Shown here: piece by piece, positions 1-8,228 of the stretch
How the letters are laid out: the number at the start of each line of letters is the position of its first letter
How positions within the stretch are numbered: position 1 is the first letter of the stretch
Source: Anaerotignum faecicola
GTDB lineage: Bacteria; Bacillota; Clostridia; Lachnospirales; Anaerotignaceae
Assembly (NCBI RefSeq): GCF_003865035.1
Contig: NZ_BHVZ01000002.1
Coordinates: 275,560-339,559 of the forward strand
Length of the DNA: 64,000 nt
Reading direction: 5' to 3'
The notes under the pieces: generated by a model
What the model was told of the DNA's origin: nothing
Database searches by the model: none
Seen by the model: the letters and a program-made list of their open reading frames with translations, nothing else
Position numbers and translations under genes: made by a program

Positions 1-673
1 AACAGCCCATTCGCAAAAAACTGAAATGGGTTCCGTTTTCCCCTATGATGATATGGTCAAGCACCCTAACACCCAGAGAATCCAGTATTTTTTTAAGTGA
101 AACAGTCAGTGTCAGGTCTGCATTGGATGGTGTCACCCTGCCGCCGGGATGGTTATGACAGAAAATCACGCCTGCACTTTTATACCGCAGCGCAACCTCT
201 ACCGCCTGCCGATTGGAAACAAATACACTGCCAACCGTGCCCTCCGCCAGCTTTGCCACATGAATCACCCTTCTGCGGCTGTCCGTGCAGATTATGTAAA
301 ATCTCTCTGTGCTGTAATGGCTGAGCAGCTGTCTGCAATACTCCACGCAGCGTGTAATCGAGGTCAACTCCGGCTTGCTGCCAAGCTTTTCCCTTTCATA
401 TCTGCGAATCACCTCATGCAGCTGTGTCAGAAAAACCGCACTTTTCAGCCCAACGCCCTCTGTCTTTGCAATTTCATGCGCATCGCTTTCCAGCAAATTG
501 GAAAGGGAGCCGAATTCCTTTAGCAGCAGATGTGCAACGGGGTTTGTGTCCCCTCTGGGAATACAGCCATATAGGAGCATTTCCAGAAGCTCATGGTCGG
601 CAAAGCCATCCGGACCTTCCTGCAAATAGCGGGAACGCATCCGATCCCTGTGCCCGCCGTGTATATTTTCCAT
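1..673 (-). CDS. radC: RadC family protein (JAMM/JAB domain), 3' end cut by window
   Basis: An open frame of 224 codons runs off the left edge. It starts at an ATG at 673, 2 nt after the stop of the upstream DUF402 gene, with GGAGAAGG just upstream. The N-terminal half has the helix-hairpin-helix-like region usual in RadC (residues about 20-85). The C-terminal half carries the JAMM metal-binding motif HNHPGG followed by TPSNAD; most family members have HNHPSG. RadC proteins are no longer thought to be general repair factors and their molecular role is unsettled. The visible part nearly fills the usual 225-230 residues, so only a few residues are missing. The family call is strong; the function is not known. 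Confidence 0.88.
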   Translation of the reverse strand, partial: MENIHGGHRDRMRSRYLQEGPDGFADHELLEMLLYGCIPRGDTNPVAHLLLKEFGSLSNLLESDAHEIAKTEGVGLKSAVFLTQLHEVIRRYEREKLGSKPELTSITRCVEYCRQLLSHYSTERFYIICTDSRRRVIHVAKLAEGTVGSVFVSNRQAVEVALRYKSAGVIFCHNHPGGRVTPSNADLTLTVSLKKILDSLGVRVLDHIIIGENGTHFSFLRMGC

Positions 674-675
674 CT

Positions 676-1146
676 TCACACCTTCTCCTCCATAAAGTGA
701 ATCATTTCCGGCAGACCGCCGCTATAAATCACTTGCAGAAGGGAGTCCAGATTTCGCAATGCCAGCTTGATTTCTCTCTCGGTAATGCTGCCGTCCTCCA
801 GCGCATCAGAAAGCTCACCCAAATCAACCACCTCAACCGCACCGTCTGGATGAATAATCACATCCGCCAGCAGGTCTGTAAAAATATACGCATTTTCAGC
901 CTTCAAGTATGCTGTTTCTATAATATCACAATAATAATAAACAAGTTCTTTCTTTTTGTTTAAGAATTTACTAATTTTCCAACCCTTATCCATGTAATAG
1001 CAGGAAATGCCATGGCTGAATTTTGCCTTCGGATGCAGCACATCCCATTCGGTAATCATAATATTTCCCTCATGATACACAATGCGGTCATCCTTCAACT
1101 CCACGATTTCATCGGGTATAAATCTTTTTCTATAAAGCTTCGGCAT
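676..1146 (-). CDS. DUF402 domain protein (nucleoside phosphatase-like)
   Basis: This 156-residue protein matches the DUF402 fold, whose Gram-positive members include nucleoside tri-/diphosphatases (Ntdp) and FomD-like enzymes. Characteristic features are the YYCDI segment near residue 72 and the acidic DLLADVIIHPDG segment near 90-101. The ATG at 1146 is preferred over an upstream TTG at 1173 because GGGTGAAGG lies at proper distance before it. It is the first gene of a two-gene unit with radC, transcribed from a consensus promoter at 1194-1222. Hydrolysis of nucleotides is an inference from the family; the substrate cannot be read from the sequence. Confidence 0.75.
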   Translation of the reverse strand: MPKLYRKRFIPDEIVELKDDRIVYHEGNIMITEWDVLHPKAKFSHGISCYYMDKGWKISKFLNKKKELVYYYCDIIETAYLKAENAYIFTDLLADVIIHPDGAVEVVDLGELSDALEDGSITEREIKLALRNLDSLLQVIYSGGLPEMIHFMEEKV

Positions 1147-1193
1147 ACCTTCACCCTTTTCCTGCCTTCCCAAACCAATGATTACTGCTTCTT

Positions 1194-1222
1194 ATTATAA
1201 AGAATTATGCAGGAAATTACAA
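1194..1222 (-). promoter_or_regulatory. Sigma-A-type promoter of DUF402-radC
   Basis: On the minus strand TTGTAA and TATAAT are separated by 17 nt, about 50 nt upstream of the DUF402 start. Confidence 0.65.
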
Positions 1223-1235
1223 CCGGAAAACAATA

Positions 1236-1266
1236 TAAAAAAGACTCCTACCTTTTCAGGTAGGAG
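1236..1266 (-). terminator. Intrinsic terminator of the lcd-pct operon
   Basis: A 9-bp perfect stem (1245-1253 with 1258-1266, 4-nt loop) is followed on the minus strand by a run of six T. It lies about 45 nt after the pct stop codon. Confidence 0.85.
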
Positions 1267-1308
1267 CCGAATTTTTATGAATCAAAACGAAGTTGTCCAA
1301 TAATTAAA

Positions 1309-2892
1309 TTATTTGCCTTCCTTCATTTCCTTCAGACCCATCAGACCGTCTGCAAACAGTTTTGCATCCATCAGAGTGATGCTGCCGTCAGCGTTTCTGT
1401 CGATGATAGGTTCAAATTCCATCTGATCCAGAATCTGAGTCTGCAGATCGATACCGGGTGCGATTTCTGTCAGGTGCAGACCATCTTCCTTCAGAACGAA
1501 TACACATCTTTCTGTGATGTACATTACGTGCTGACCATTCTTGTTTGCGATATCGCCGTTGAATGTAACCTGTTCTACAGATTTAACGAACTTCTTGTTC
1601 TTACCTTCCTGTGCGATAACAACCTTGCCGTCTTCAACCTTAACCTTCAGACCGCCTGCTGTAAATGTACCGCAGAAGAATACCTTAGGTGTGCACTGTG
1701 TAATGTTGATGAAACCACCACAGCCGGCAATTCTGGGGCCAAATCTGGAAACGTTGATGGAGCCGTGAGGGTCACATTCAGCCAGACCCAGATAGCACAG
1801 ATCCAGACCGCCGCCATCATAGAAGTCGAACTGATAGCCCTGATCCAGCAGTGCGTCTGCGTTGTAAGCAGAACCGAATCTGATGCCGCCTGCGGGTACA
1901 CCACCAACAGCGCCGCCTTCTACTGTCAGAGTCATGAAGTCGCCGATACCTTCTTCGTTCGCTACAGATGCAACATATTCAGGAGCACCTACGCCCAGGT
2001 TAACTGCAACGTCTTTTTCCAGTTCTACAGCGCCACGACGACCGATGATCTTCTTTGCGCTCAGAGGCAGGGGTTCGGGAGCAACGTCGGGGTTTCTCAT
2101 TTCGCCGGACAGAGCGGGATCGTAATCACAATCCAGTGTCTGCTGGTGATCCTTAGGGTCAGCAACTACTACATAGTCAACATAGATGCCGGGAACCTTA
2201 ACCAGACGAGGATCCAGTGTGCCTGCTTTAACCAGTTTTTCTACCTGAACTACAACGATACCGCCGCTGTTTTTAACAGCCTGGCATACGGATGTGCCTT
2301 CCAGAGGAGAAACTTCCTTTTCAAAGGAGATGTTACCGGATTCATCAGCGTATGTACCTCTGATCAGAGCAACGTTGATGGGGAATGCGGGGTAGAACAG
2401 ATAGTCCTGACCCTTGATGTTAACCAGCTCGATGATGTCTTCCTTGGTTACATCGTTTACTTTACCGCCGCCGTTTCTGGGGTCGATAAATGTACCCAGA
2501 CCTACCTTTGTGAAGCAGCCGGGTCTATGTGCAGCGATATCTCTGAACAGGTGGCAAAGAGCACCCTGAGATACGTTGTAAGCTTCCATCTTATTTTCCA
2601 GAGCCATTTTCTGCAGAGCGGGTACTGTTGCCCAGTGACCTGCAATATATCTTTTCAGCAGACCTTCGTGTGCAAAGTGTTCTGCACCACGACCGTCTTT
2701 GTTACCCTGAGAACCGCAGTAAACATAAGTAATATCTCTGGGTTCGCCTGTTGCCAGGAATCTTTCTTCTACAGCTCTGTCCAGAGCTTCGGGGATAGCG
2801 GATGCTACGAAACCACTTGTTGTAACGGTATCGCCGTTTTTAATCAATGCAGCAGCTTCAGCAGCAGTAATAACTTTTACCTGTCTAGCCAT
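1309..2892 (-). CDS. pct: Propionate (lactate/acetate) CoA-transferase
   Basis: This 527-residue class I CoA-transferase moves CoA from propionyl-CoA or acetyl-CoA onto lactate. That activates lactate for dehydration and releases propionate in the cytoplasm. The sequence reads as a close relative of Pct of Clostridium propionicum along its whole length, including the blocks VYCGSQGN, GAEHFAHEGLLKRYIAGHW and FIDPRNGGGKVND. The catalytic glutamate, which forms the CoA thioester, is Glu325 in VEGGAVGGVPAGG; the C. propionicum residue is 324. The ATG at 2892 follows ATAGGAGG. It is the last gene of the acrylate operon, 118 bp after lcdB, and ends at a clear terminator. Family and role are very secure; acyl preference is inferred from similarity and context. 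Confidence 0.96.
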   Translation of the reverse strand: MARQVKVITAAEAAALIKNGDTVTTSGFVASAIPEALDRAVEERFLATGEPRDITYVYCGSQGNKDGRGAEHFAHEGLLKRYIAGHWATVPALQKMALENKMEAYNVSQGALCHLFRDIAAHRPGCFTKVGLGTFIDPRNGGGKVNDVTKEDIIELVNIKGQDYLFYPAFPINVALIRGTYADESGNISFEKEVSPLEGTSVCQAVKNSGGIVVVQVEKLVKAGTLDPRLVKVPGIYVDYVVVADPKDHQQTLDCDYDPALSGEMRNPDVAPEPLPLSAKKIIGRRGAVELEKDVAVNLGVGAPEYVASVANEEGIGDFMTLTVEGGAVGGVPAGGIRFGSAYNADALLDQGYQFDFYDGGGLDLCYLGLAECDPHGSINVSRFGPRIAGCGGFINITQCTPKVFFCGTFTAGGLKVKVEDGKVVIAQEGKNKKFVKSVEQVTFNGDIANKNGQHVMYITERCVFVLKEDGLHLTEIAPGIDLQTQILDQMEFEPIIDRNADGSITLMDAKLFADGLMGLKEMKEGK

Positions 2893-3010
2893 TCTGTTAG
2901 ACCTCCTATTAAAAAATTTGTAATTCTTAAAATATTACATGAACAAGAACAGGGGTAGTCACCTACCCCTGTTTATTTACATTTCCATCAAAGCAAATGC
3001 GGTAGGAAAA

Positions 3011-4141
3011 TTACAGCATTTCTACGAAGGACTGCAGTCTTGTCTTAACCTGTTCGAAGGATGTCAGTTCCTGATCTACTTCAAACATCAGGTTCTTGAT
3101 ACCTTTTTCTTCGAATTCTCTGTACATTACAGGGTAATCCCATTCTTCGGGGTCACAGAATTTCATCATAGCAATGATAACTGCGTCTGCGCCTGTAGCA
3201 GCAACCTTGTTCATCAGCATCTTGCCACGGCCTTTCTTTGTATCTGTTGCAACGGAGCAACCATACATCTGCTGCCATGCCTTTGCCATTCTGTACAGAG
3301 GGCCTTCTTCGCCGTCCAGAACGTCAACACGAATCTGTCTGGATTCCTGAGCCAGATCGTCATCAACGATAGCCAGCTTGAATTCGTCGAAGATTTCCAG
3401 AACCTGGTTGGGCTCCAGCAGGATACCTGTAACAACAACCTTCTTACCATCCCAAGGCTGTACAGGCATAGCTTTGATTTCTTCGATCAGTTCTTTTACC
3501 AGAGCTGTGTGTTTTTCTTTCAGCATGAACTGTCTTGCTTTGAATACAGCATGACGGTCAACAGCGCTGATAACCTGAGGGTAGTCAGCTGCTACTTTAA
3601 CGAATTCACGCATAACTGCTCTGTTTTCGTTGTAGATAGCAATGGAGTTTTCCAGAGCTGCGTTTGTGATCTTAACGCCCAGGTAAGCTTCCAGCTGTTT
3701 TTTAACCAGTTCATATTCTGTTACCAGGAACTGATTAGCTGCTTCCAGACCTCTGTTCTGAGGGTGTGTGAATACGATTACCTTGTCAGCGTTAGCGCCT
3801 TTCCATTTCTGGGACAGGCATTTCAGTGTATCACAAGGTACAGAGAACAGAACTGCTGCCAGATCATCGTAAGCGCCTTCGCACTGCAGTTCCATGATCT
3901 GCTGCATGATGGAACAAGCGAATGCGGGCAGATATGTACGTGCTTTGGAAATCTGTTTGCCCTGTGCGCCCCAGATACCCATAGGCAGGTAACCTGTTGC
4001 GTGTACCATTTCTTCGGGAGCGTAGATAGGCATAATACCTACAGCGCCTTTACCTGTTTCAGCTTTATAATCATCCATTGCTTTTTTGGGATTAGCTGCA
4101 ACTTCTTTCAGTTGGGATAAGATAGCTTCTACTTTACTCAT
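3011..4141 (-). CDS. lcdB: (R)-lactoyl-CoA dehydratase, beta subunit
   Basis: This 376-residue protein belongs to the 2-hydroxyacyl-CoA dehydratase D-component family (HgdA/HgdB, FldB/C). Together with the neighbouring LcdA it forms the heterodimer that removes water from (R)-lactoyl-CoA to give acryloyl-CoA through a ketyl radical. These subunits carry a [4Fe-4S] cluster; conserved cysteines are seen in FACSIMQQ (about residue 75), SVPCDTLKC (about 100) and MKFCDPEEW (about 328). Its ATG at 4141 follows a strong GGAGGAGG site, 20 bp after lcdA. Assignment to lactoyl-CoA rather than another hydroxyacyl-CoA rests on linkage to pct and on the resemblance to the C. propionicum enzyme. Confidence 0.92.
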   Translation of the reverse strand: MSKVEAILSQLKEVAANPKKAMDDYKAETGKGAVGIMPIYAPEEMVHATGYLPMGIWGAQGKQISKARTYLPAFACSIMQQIMELQCEGAYDDLAAVLFSVPCDTLKCLSQKWKGANADKVIVFTHPQNRGLEAANQFLVTEYELVKKQLEAYLGVKITNAALENSIAIYNENRAVMREFVKVAADYPQVISAVDRHAVFKARQFMLKEKHTALVKELIEEIKAMPVQPWDGKKVVVTGILLEPNQVLEIFDEFKLAIVDDDLAQESRQIRVDVLDGEEGPLYRMAKAWQQMYGCSVATDTKKGRGKMLMNKVAATGADAVIIAMMKFCDPEEWDYPVMYREFEEKGIKNLMFEVDQELTSFEQVKTRLQSFVEML

Positions 4142-4161
4142 CGTTTTCTCCTCCTCCTATT

Positions 4162-5427
4162 TTACGCTTCTGCCAGGTTAGCTTCCATCATTTCAACCAG
4201 AGCCTGTACACGTGTTTCATACTGTGCTTCGGAGTATACGTTAGGGTCTGTCTGGTCGCCGTCGAAGGAAACGTAAGGTTTGCCGTTTGCTTCTTTGATG
4301 ATTTCAGCTGTTTCAACGTTCAGGAAGCTCATCAGCTTACAAGATCTGTTCAGATGGTAGATTGTACCGTCGATTTTGCCTTTTTCCATGATGTTCAACA
4401 GAACTTCAACCTTGTTGGACAGGCATGTGTTGATGTAGATTCTTGTGTAAGCTTCTGCCATGGAGTGCAGAGATTCGTCGTTTGCATCATAGTGCAGATC
4501 CCACAGTGCGGGGTAAGCTGTACCTGTCATGATGGAGCCCAGGTTCTTCATTGTCTTGAATGTGTGACCCAGGTGAGGCCATACTGCGATACCTTCCCAC
4601 TGGAAACGTGTTTTTTCTGCGCCCTTGAACGCATAAACGCCAGCCTTCAGGTTCTTTTCCAGTTCATCTGCAAATGCCTTGAATGTGATTTCAGCATAGT
4701 CCAGAGAACGGCAAGCTACGATCAGTGCCATGTAGTTGAACAGGTCGAAACCATTCAGAGGAGAAGGTTTGTACTGAGCCATGTCAGCGATTCTGTTCCA
4801 GTGGTATACGGAACGCTGTGTCTGGTCTTTTACTTCTTTGAATTTCTTCCAGTCAAAAGGTCTGCCGCAGATTACTTCCAGCTGAGAAATAGCGTTTCTG
4901 AACTGGTCTGCAATATATGCTTTTGCATATTCAGGAATAGGCATTGTGTGGTTGAAAGGTACATCGATAACGATGCAAGGAATATCCAGCTCTACAGCCA
5001 GGTTTTCATACCATTTCAGCAGTGTATTACAAATGTTGTTACATGTGATTACCAGATCGGGCAGAGGAACATCAGCTGCAGGAGAGTTAACCAGTACATC
5101 GGGTTTCTTACCTGTGATAGCTGTTTCTTTCAGACATTCCATGTAACCCATGTTTACTCTACCATAAGAACAGCAGTCGATGTTGTAGCCTTTTCTTGCT
5201 GCAACGTCCAGCATATCGATAGCACCTTTTCTTGCGCCGATACCTGCTGCGTGTGTTTCGGGGTAAATCATAGCGATACCCATTGTTACGCAGAATTCGG
5301 AAGGAGCTACGGATGCGGACCAACAAACAAGGTCGCCTCTTGCTTTAGCTTCTCTTGCGTCCTGGTCAGCTTTGTTCTGATAGTAGCCTAACAATTTCTT
5401 TGCTGTCATGCCTTGTGTTAAACTCAT
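4162..5427 (-). CDS. lcdA: (R)-lactoyl-CoA dehydratase, alpha subunit
   Basis: At 421 residues this is the larger dehydratase subunit of the HgdB/FldB family. It partners with LcdB in the cytoplasm and receives one electron from the activator LcdC. Family landmarks include LVCWSASVAPSE near the N-terminus, CCSYGRVNMGYM, and ITCNNICNTLLKWYENLA in the middle; several cysteines there are candidates for iron-sulphur ligands. The gene lies between the activator and the beta subunit with gaps of 18 and 20 bp, so equal expression from one transcript is expected. The ATG at 5427 has AGAGGG upstream. An alternative 2-hydroxyacyl-CoA substrate cannot be excluded from sequence alone, but the linked pct makes lactate the best candidate. 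Confidence 0.92.
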   Translation of the reverse strand: MSLTQGMTAKKLLGYYQNKADQDAREAKARGDLVCWSASVAPSEFCVTMGIAMIYPETHAAGIGARKGAIDMLDVAARKGYNIDCCSYGRVNMGYMECLKETAITGKKPDVLVNSPAADVPLPDLVITCNNICNTLLKWYENLAVELDIPCIVIDVPFNHTMPIPEYAKAYIADQFRNAISQLEVICGRPFDWKKFKEVKDQTQRSVYHWNRIADMAQYKPSPLNGFDLFNYMALIVACRSLDYAEITFKAFADELEKNLKAGVYAFKGAEKTRFQWEGIAVWPHLGHTFKTMKNLGSIMTGTAYPALWDLHYDANDESLHSMAEAYTRIYINTCLSNKVEVLLNIMEKGKIDGTIYHLNRSCKLMSFLNVETAEIIKEANGKPYVSFDGDQTDPNVYSEAQYETRVQALVEMMEANLAEA

Positions 5428-5445
5428 TCTAATCCCTCTTTCTTA

Positions 5446-6225
5446 TTATTTTTTTGTTGCCGCTTCGTATGCGAAAAGTGCCGCACCGAGCGCGCCTGTT
5501 GTTTGTGGATTGGGCGCCACAATTACATCTGTTTTCAATACGCTAGAGACCGCTCTTACTACGCCTGCATTTTTTGCAACGCCGCCTGTAAAGACAATGT
5601 CCTTTTCCAGACCCGCTCTGTATGCAAGGCCGCACGCTCTGCTAGCTACGGACATGTGAACCCCTCTGGCAATGCTCTTTCTGTCAGTGCCTTTGGAGAG
5701 CTGAGAAATAACCTCGGATTCAGCGAATACAGTGCAAGTACTGCTGATTGGTGCGGTATCCTCTGCCTGTTCGTCCAGTGTTGCCATTTCATCCAGCGTT
5801 GTTTCCAATACTCTGGCCATAACCTCGATGAAACGACCTGTACCTGCTGCGCATTTATCATTCATAAAAAACTGCTTAATACCACCCTTGTTATCCAGTC
5901 GGATCGCTTTCGCATCCTGACCGCCGATATCAATGATGGTACGTGCAGTGGGTACCAAATGGTAAATACCTTTTGCATGGCAGCTGATTTCGGACATCTG
6001 CTTATCCGCATCCTCCAAGGAAAATCTGCCATAGCCTGTCGCAATGATGAAGTCGATTTCCTCCTCCTTCACACCGCTTTTTTCAAAGGCCATTTCCATA
6101 GCCTTCTTGGGACCTGTAGAGCCTGTACCTACCTGTACAACCTCTGCAGCAAGAACATCCTTCCCGTCCTTCAAAATAACTGCCTTTGAAGATGCGGAGC
6201 CGATGTCAACACCCATTGTGTACAT
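5446..6225 (-). CDS. lcdC: Lactoyl-CoA dehydratase activator (ATP-dependent archerase)
   Basis: The 259-residue protein is a BadF/BadG/HgdC-type ATPase of the ASKHA fold. As a homodimer it holds one [4Fe-4S] cluster between subunits and uses ATP hydrolysis to push a low-potential electron into LcdAB. Visible motifs are the phosphate loop GVDIGSASSK (residues 5-14), DIGGQDAK (99-106), cluster ligand Cys125 in NDKCAAGTGRF, Cys164 in STCTVFAESEV, and FTGGVAKN near the C-terminus. It is the first gene of the operon, behind a strong GAGGAGG ribosome site and a long leader. The name follows the C. propionicum gene; the mechanism is established for the family. Confidence 0.93.
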   Translation of the reverse strand: MYTMGVDIGSASSKAVILKDGKDVLAAEVVQVGTGSTGPKKAMEMAFEKSGVKEEEIDFIIATGYGRFSLEDADKQMSEISCHAKGIYHLVPTARTIIDIGGQDAKAIRLDNKGGIKQFFMNDKCAAGTGRFIEVMARVLETTLDEMATLDEQAEDTAPISSTCTVFAESEVISQLSKGTDRKSIARGVHMSVASRACGLAYRAGLEKDIVFTGGVAKNAGVVRAVSSVLKTDVIVAPNPQTTGALGAALFAYEAATKK

Positions 6226-6437
6226 CTTGTTTTACCTCCTCTGTTTCTATATTTTAACCATGCGATAAAACAATCATGAAACGTTTGGTGCCGCCCGTCG
6301 TCCCCGTATTCCCTAAAAGACAGGCTGCACATCGGATGACATTAGAAAAAACCTATATCCTTTCTATTCTTGAATATCGTGAATATAAGTTTTTAATCAT
6401 TCCAAATACCCTAGGCTATATCCGCCTCTTGTATTTG
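6226..6437 (-). promoter_or_regulatory. Structured 5' leader of the acrylate operon (candidate cis-acting RNA)
   Basis: The predicted transcript starts near 6436 and runs about 210 nt before lcdC. It opens with a hairpin at 6403-6437 (7-bp outer stem CAAATAC/GTATTTG enclosing GGC/GCC). It also contains a second stem at 6288-6330 made of GTGC/GCAC, GCC/GGC and GTC/GAC blocks separated by small internal loops. I do not recognise a known riboswitch class in it and see no terminator-like T run. Its function is unknown. Confidence 0.4.
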
Positions 6438-6442
6438 TTTAG

Positions 6443-6471
6443 ATTATAACATCATTGTTTCCGTATTTCAA
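6443..6471 (-). promoter_or_regulatory. Promoter of the lcdCAB-pct operon
   Basis: On the minus strand TTGAAA and TATAAT are separated by 17 nt. This is the only strong sigma-A-type match upstream of lcdC and implies a leader of about 210 nt. Confidence 0.75.
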
Positions 6472-6883
6472 TAGAAATTGTTAAAAAATTGTTTTTATTT
6501 TAGAAAATCCTGCAAAAAAAGAAGAAAAATGCAGAAAATTCGTTTTTTTGTATACAGGATACTTAGTATGCTATCTAATTCCCATGTTTTTTTGAAAAAA
6601 AGTGTCGATTTTTGCACAAAATGACTATCTCCAAATGAAAAACCGCCGACAATTCCCATCTCTTTGTCGGTATTTCTTTCTTTCGTACCCTACTAAAAAA
6701 GGGGGATTTTTATTCCTACCGGTTCTACAGGGTTTTAAAACGCCTGCCCGAACCCCCTATATTGTTAAATTATATGCAAAAATATTTATTAGTATGTTTG
6801 CCTGTCCGTTTTCTTTGCAGAAAAGTTATCCTTTTTTCCTTTCTCTTTTTTAAGTATTTTCTGTGTTTTCCGTTGTTTTCTGC
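6472..6883. other. AT-rich non-coding stretch
   Basis: Between the acrylate promoter and the terminator-like hairpin of the patatin gene I see no plausible gene, known RNA or repeat. The stretch is rich in A and T runs. Short frames in it lack ribosome sites. Confidence 0.5.
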
Positions 6884-6925
6884 ATAAAAAAGGCCCTCCG
6901 CCCCTTTTGGAGCGAAAAGCCCTTT
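6884..6925 (-). terminator. Probable terminator after the patatin operon
   Basis: On the minus strand a CTCC/GGAG plus GGC/GCC hairpin with internal mismatches is followed by six T. It lies beyond the two tandem hairpin repeats downstream of the patatin gene. Confidence 0.5.
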
Positions 6926-6952
6926 CTTTCATTTCTATGAGTTTCTTCTATT

Positions 6953-7026
6953 ATATTCGGAAAATCTTTTCTGAAAAAGGAAAAACACTTCGTATTTTAA
7001 ATATTTCAGAAAAGAATTTCCTTCTA
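6953..7026. repeat. Tandem hairpin repeat, copy 1
   Basis: This AT-rich unit is about 72 nt long. Its ends form an inverted repeat: GGAAAATCTTTTCTGAAA at 6959-6976 pairs, with one mismatch, with the right arm ending near 7021. A second copy follows with an 86-bp period. It does not overlap any gene. Confidence 0.7.
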
Positions 7027-7039
7027 TAACTTATCACTG

Positions 7040-7110
7040 TATCCGGAAAATCTTTTCCGAAAAAAGAAATCACTTCGTATTTTAAATATTTCAGAAAAGA
7101 ATTTCCTTCA
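7040..7110. repeat. Tandem hairpin repeat, copy 2
   Basis: Second copy of the preceding hairpin unit. The central and right parts (CACTTCGTATTTTAAATATT and the following arm) are identical to copy 1, while the left arm carries TTTTCCGA instead of TTTTCTGA. It ends 12 nt before the patatin stop codon. Confidence 0.7.
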
Positions 7111-7122
7111 TAGTTATATTTC

Positions 7123-8214
7123 CTATTTTTTCTTCATTTTCGCCGCAATCTCAAGCAGAAGCATTTCCTCCGTCCGCACCCGAAACGGCGAAATCCCCTG
7201 CCGCTCCGCCAGCCTTTCCAGAAGTGCCGTCAGCAGGTCATAATATCCCCCGTCCTTCACCTTTAAATGCTTCGCCAGCTTAGGCAGAATCGTTTCATTC
7301 ATCTCCCGCAGGGAAGGTGTTTCTTCCTTTATAAAAAGTCTGCACAGCTCCTGCAGCGCAAAATACGCCTCTGTTTCGCTCCATTGCCTGTCGATGTAAT
7401 ATTTCTCCCCTGCCAGACCATATAGCATCCGCAGTCCGTCGAAATATCCTAGCTGCAATAGCCTTCTGCTCTGCGCCGCATCAAACTGCAATACGCCGCC
7501 AAGTCTTTCTCTCGGCGCAACTGTAATGATATTCGCATCTTCGGGAATCCGCGTCCGTTTTTCAAAGCCCACGCCGAAAATCCGAATCACGATAATATCC
7601 CGATAGCCGCGTTCCAGTAAGCTGCTGATTGGCACAAGATTATGCACACTCCCGTCTACATAATCCTTACCGTCCAGCTTTTTCCGCTGAAATAGCGGCA
7701 CATACGCACTCGCCAGCAGCATATCCCGCAGCTTGCCTTCCTCCAGCTCGTCCGCATCAATGTCCAGTTCCCTTTTGTCCGTCAGAGAATATGTCACAAG
7801 AAACAGCTTTTTCGGCGAGCTTCTGATTTTTTCTTCATCCACCCATTCCGCAATCAGCCTCCGAAGCGGTTCAATATCCAGACCGCCCTCGTGGATGGCT
7901 TCCATCGCATCCTTGAAAAGCGTCCGGAAATCCACCTCCGAAAGCTTATGGTCATAAAGCTTCTTCAGCTGCACATCATCCGCATCAAATACCTGCGAAA
8001 AGCGAATGTTTTCCCAGAGCCGCAGCGCCTGCTCCAGTTCTCCCATCACCATCATCGCCCCGTTCAGTGCGCCGACAGAGGTGCCTGCCACCGCATCAAA
8101 GCGCACACCGGCCTCGTCCAATGCCCTCCAGACACCGACCTCATACGCACCCTTCGCGCCGCCGCCCTCCAAGGCAATGGCGTATGTCTTCGATGTATCC
8201 AATCGCAGCTTCAT
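7123..8214 (-). CDS. Patatin-like phospholipase
   Basis: A 363-residue cytoplasmic protein with a patatin domain at about residues 10-200. The oxyanion-hole motif GGGAKGAYEVG is at 18-28, the nucleophile elbow GTSVG (GxSxG) at 44-48, and the catalytic aspartate in YVDGS near 188-192. Patatins hydrolyse acyl esters of lipids using a Ser-Asp dyad. The remainder is a helical C-terminal region with no motif I recognise. Its ATG at 8214 follows AGGTGACGAA, 14 bp after the penicillin-binding protein gene, so it is probably co-transcribed with the cell-wall genes. Whether it acts on membrane phospholipids during growth or division is inference. Confidence 0.9.
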   Translation of the reverse strand: MKLRLDTSKTYAIALEGGGAKGAYEVGVWRALDEAGVRFDAVAGTSVGALNGAMMVMGELEQALRLWENIRFSQVFDADDVQLKKLYDHKLSEVDFRTLFKDAMEAIHEGGLDIEPLRRLIAEWVDEEKIRSSPKKLFLVTYSLTDKRELDIDADELEEGKLRDMLLASAYVPLFQRKKLDGKDYVDGSVHNLVPISSLLERGYRDIIVIRIFGVGFEKRTRIPEDANIITVAPRERLGGVLQFDAAQSRRLLQLGYFDGLRMLYGLAGEKYYIDRQWSETEAYFALQELCRLFIKEETPSLREMNETILPKLAKHLKVKDGGYYDLLTALLERLAERQGISPFRVRTEEMLLLEIAAKMKKK

Positions 8215-8228
8215 TTCGTCACCTCAGC

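Noticed and set aside
1474..5391. Long plus-strand open frames (up to 494 codons) opposite pct, lcdB and lcdA
   Set aside because: They are exact antisense shadows of strongly conserved genes, rich in Cys, Phe and His, without ribosome sites. They arise from codon bias of the sense strand.
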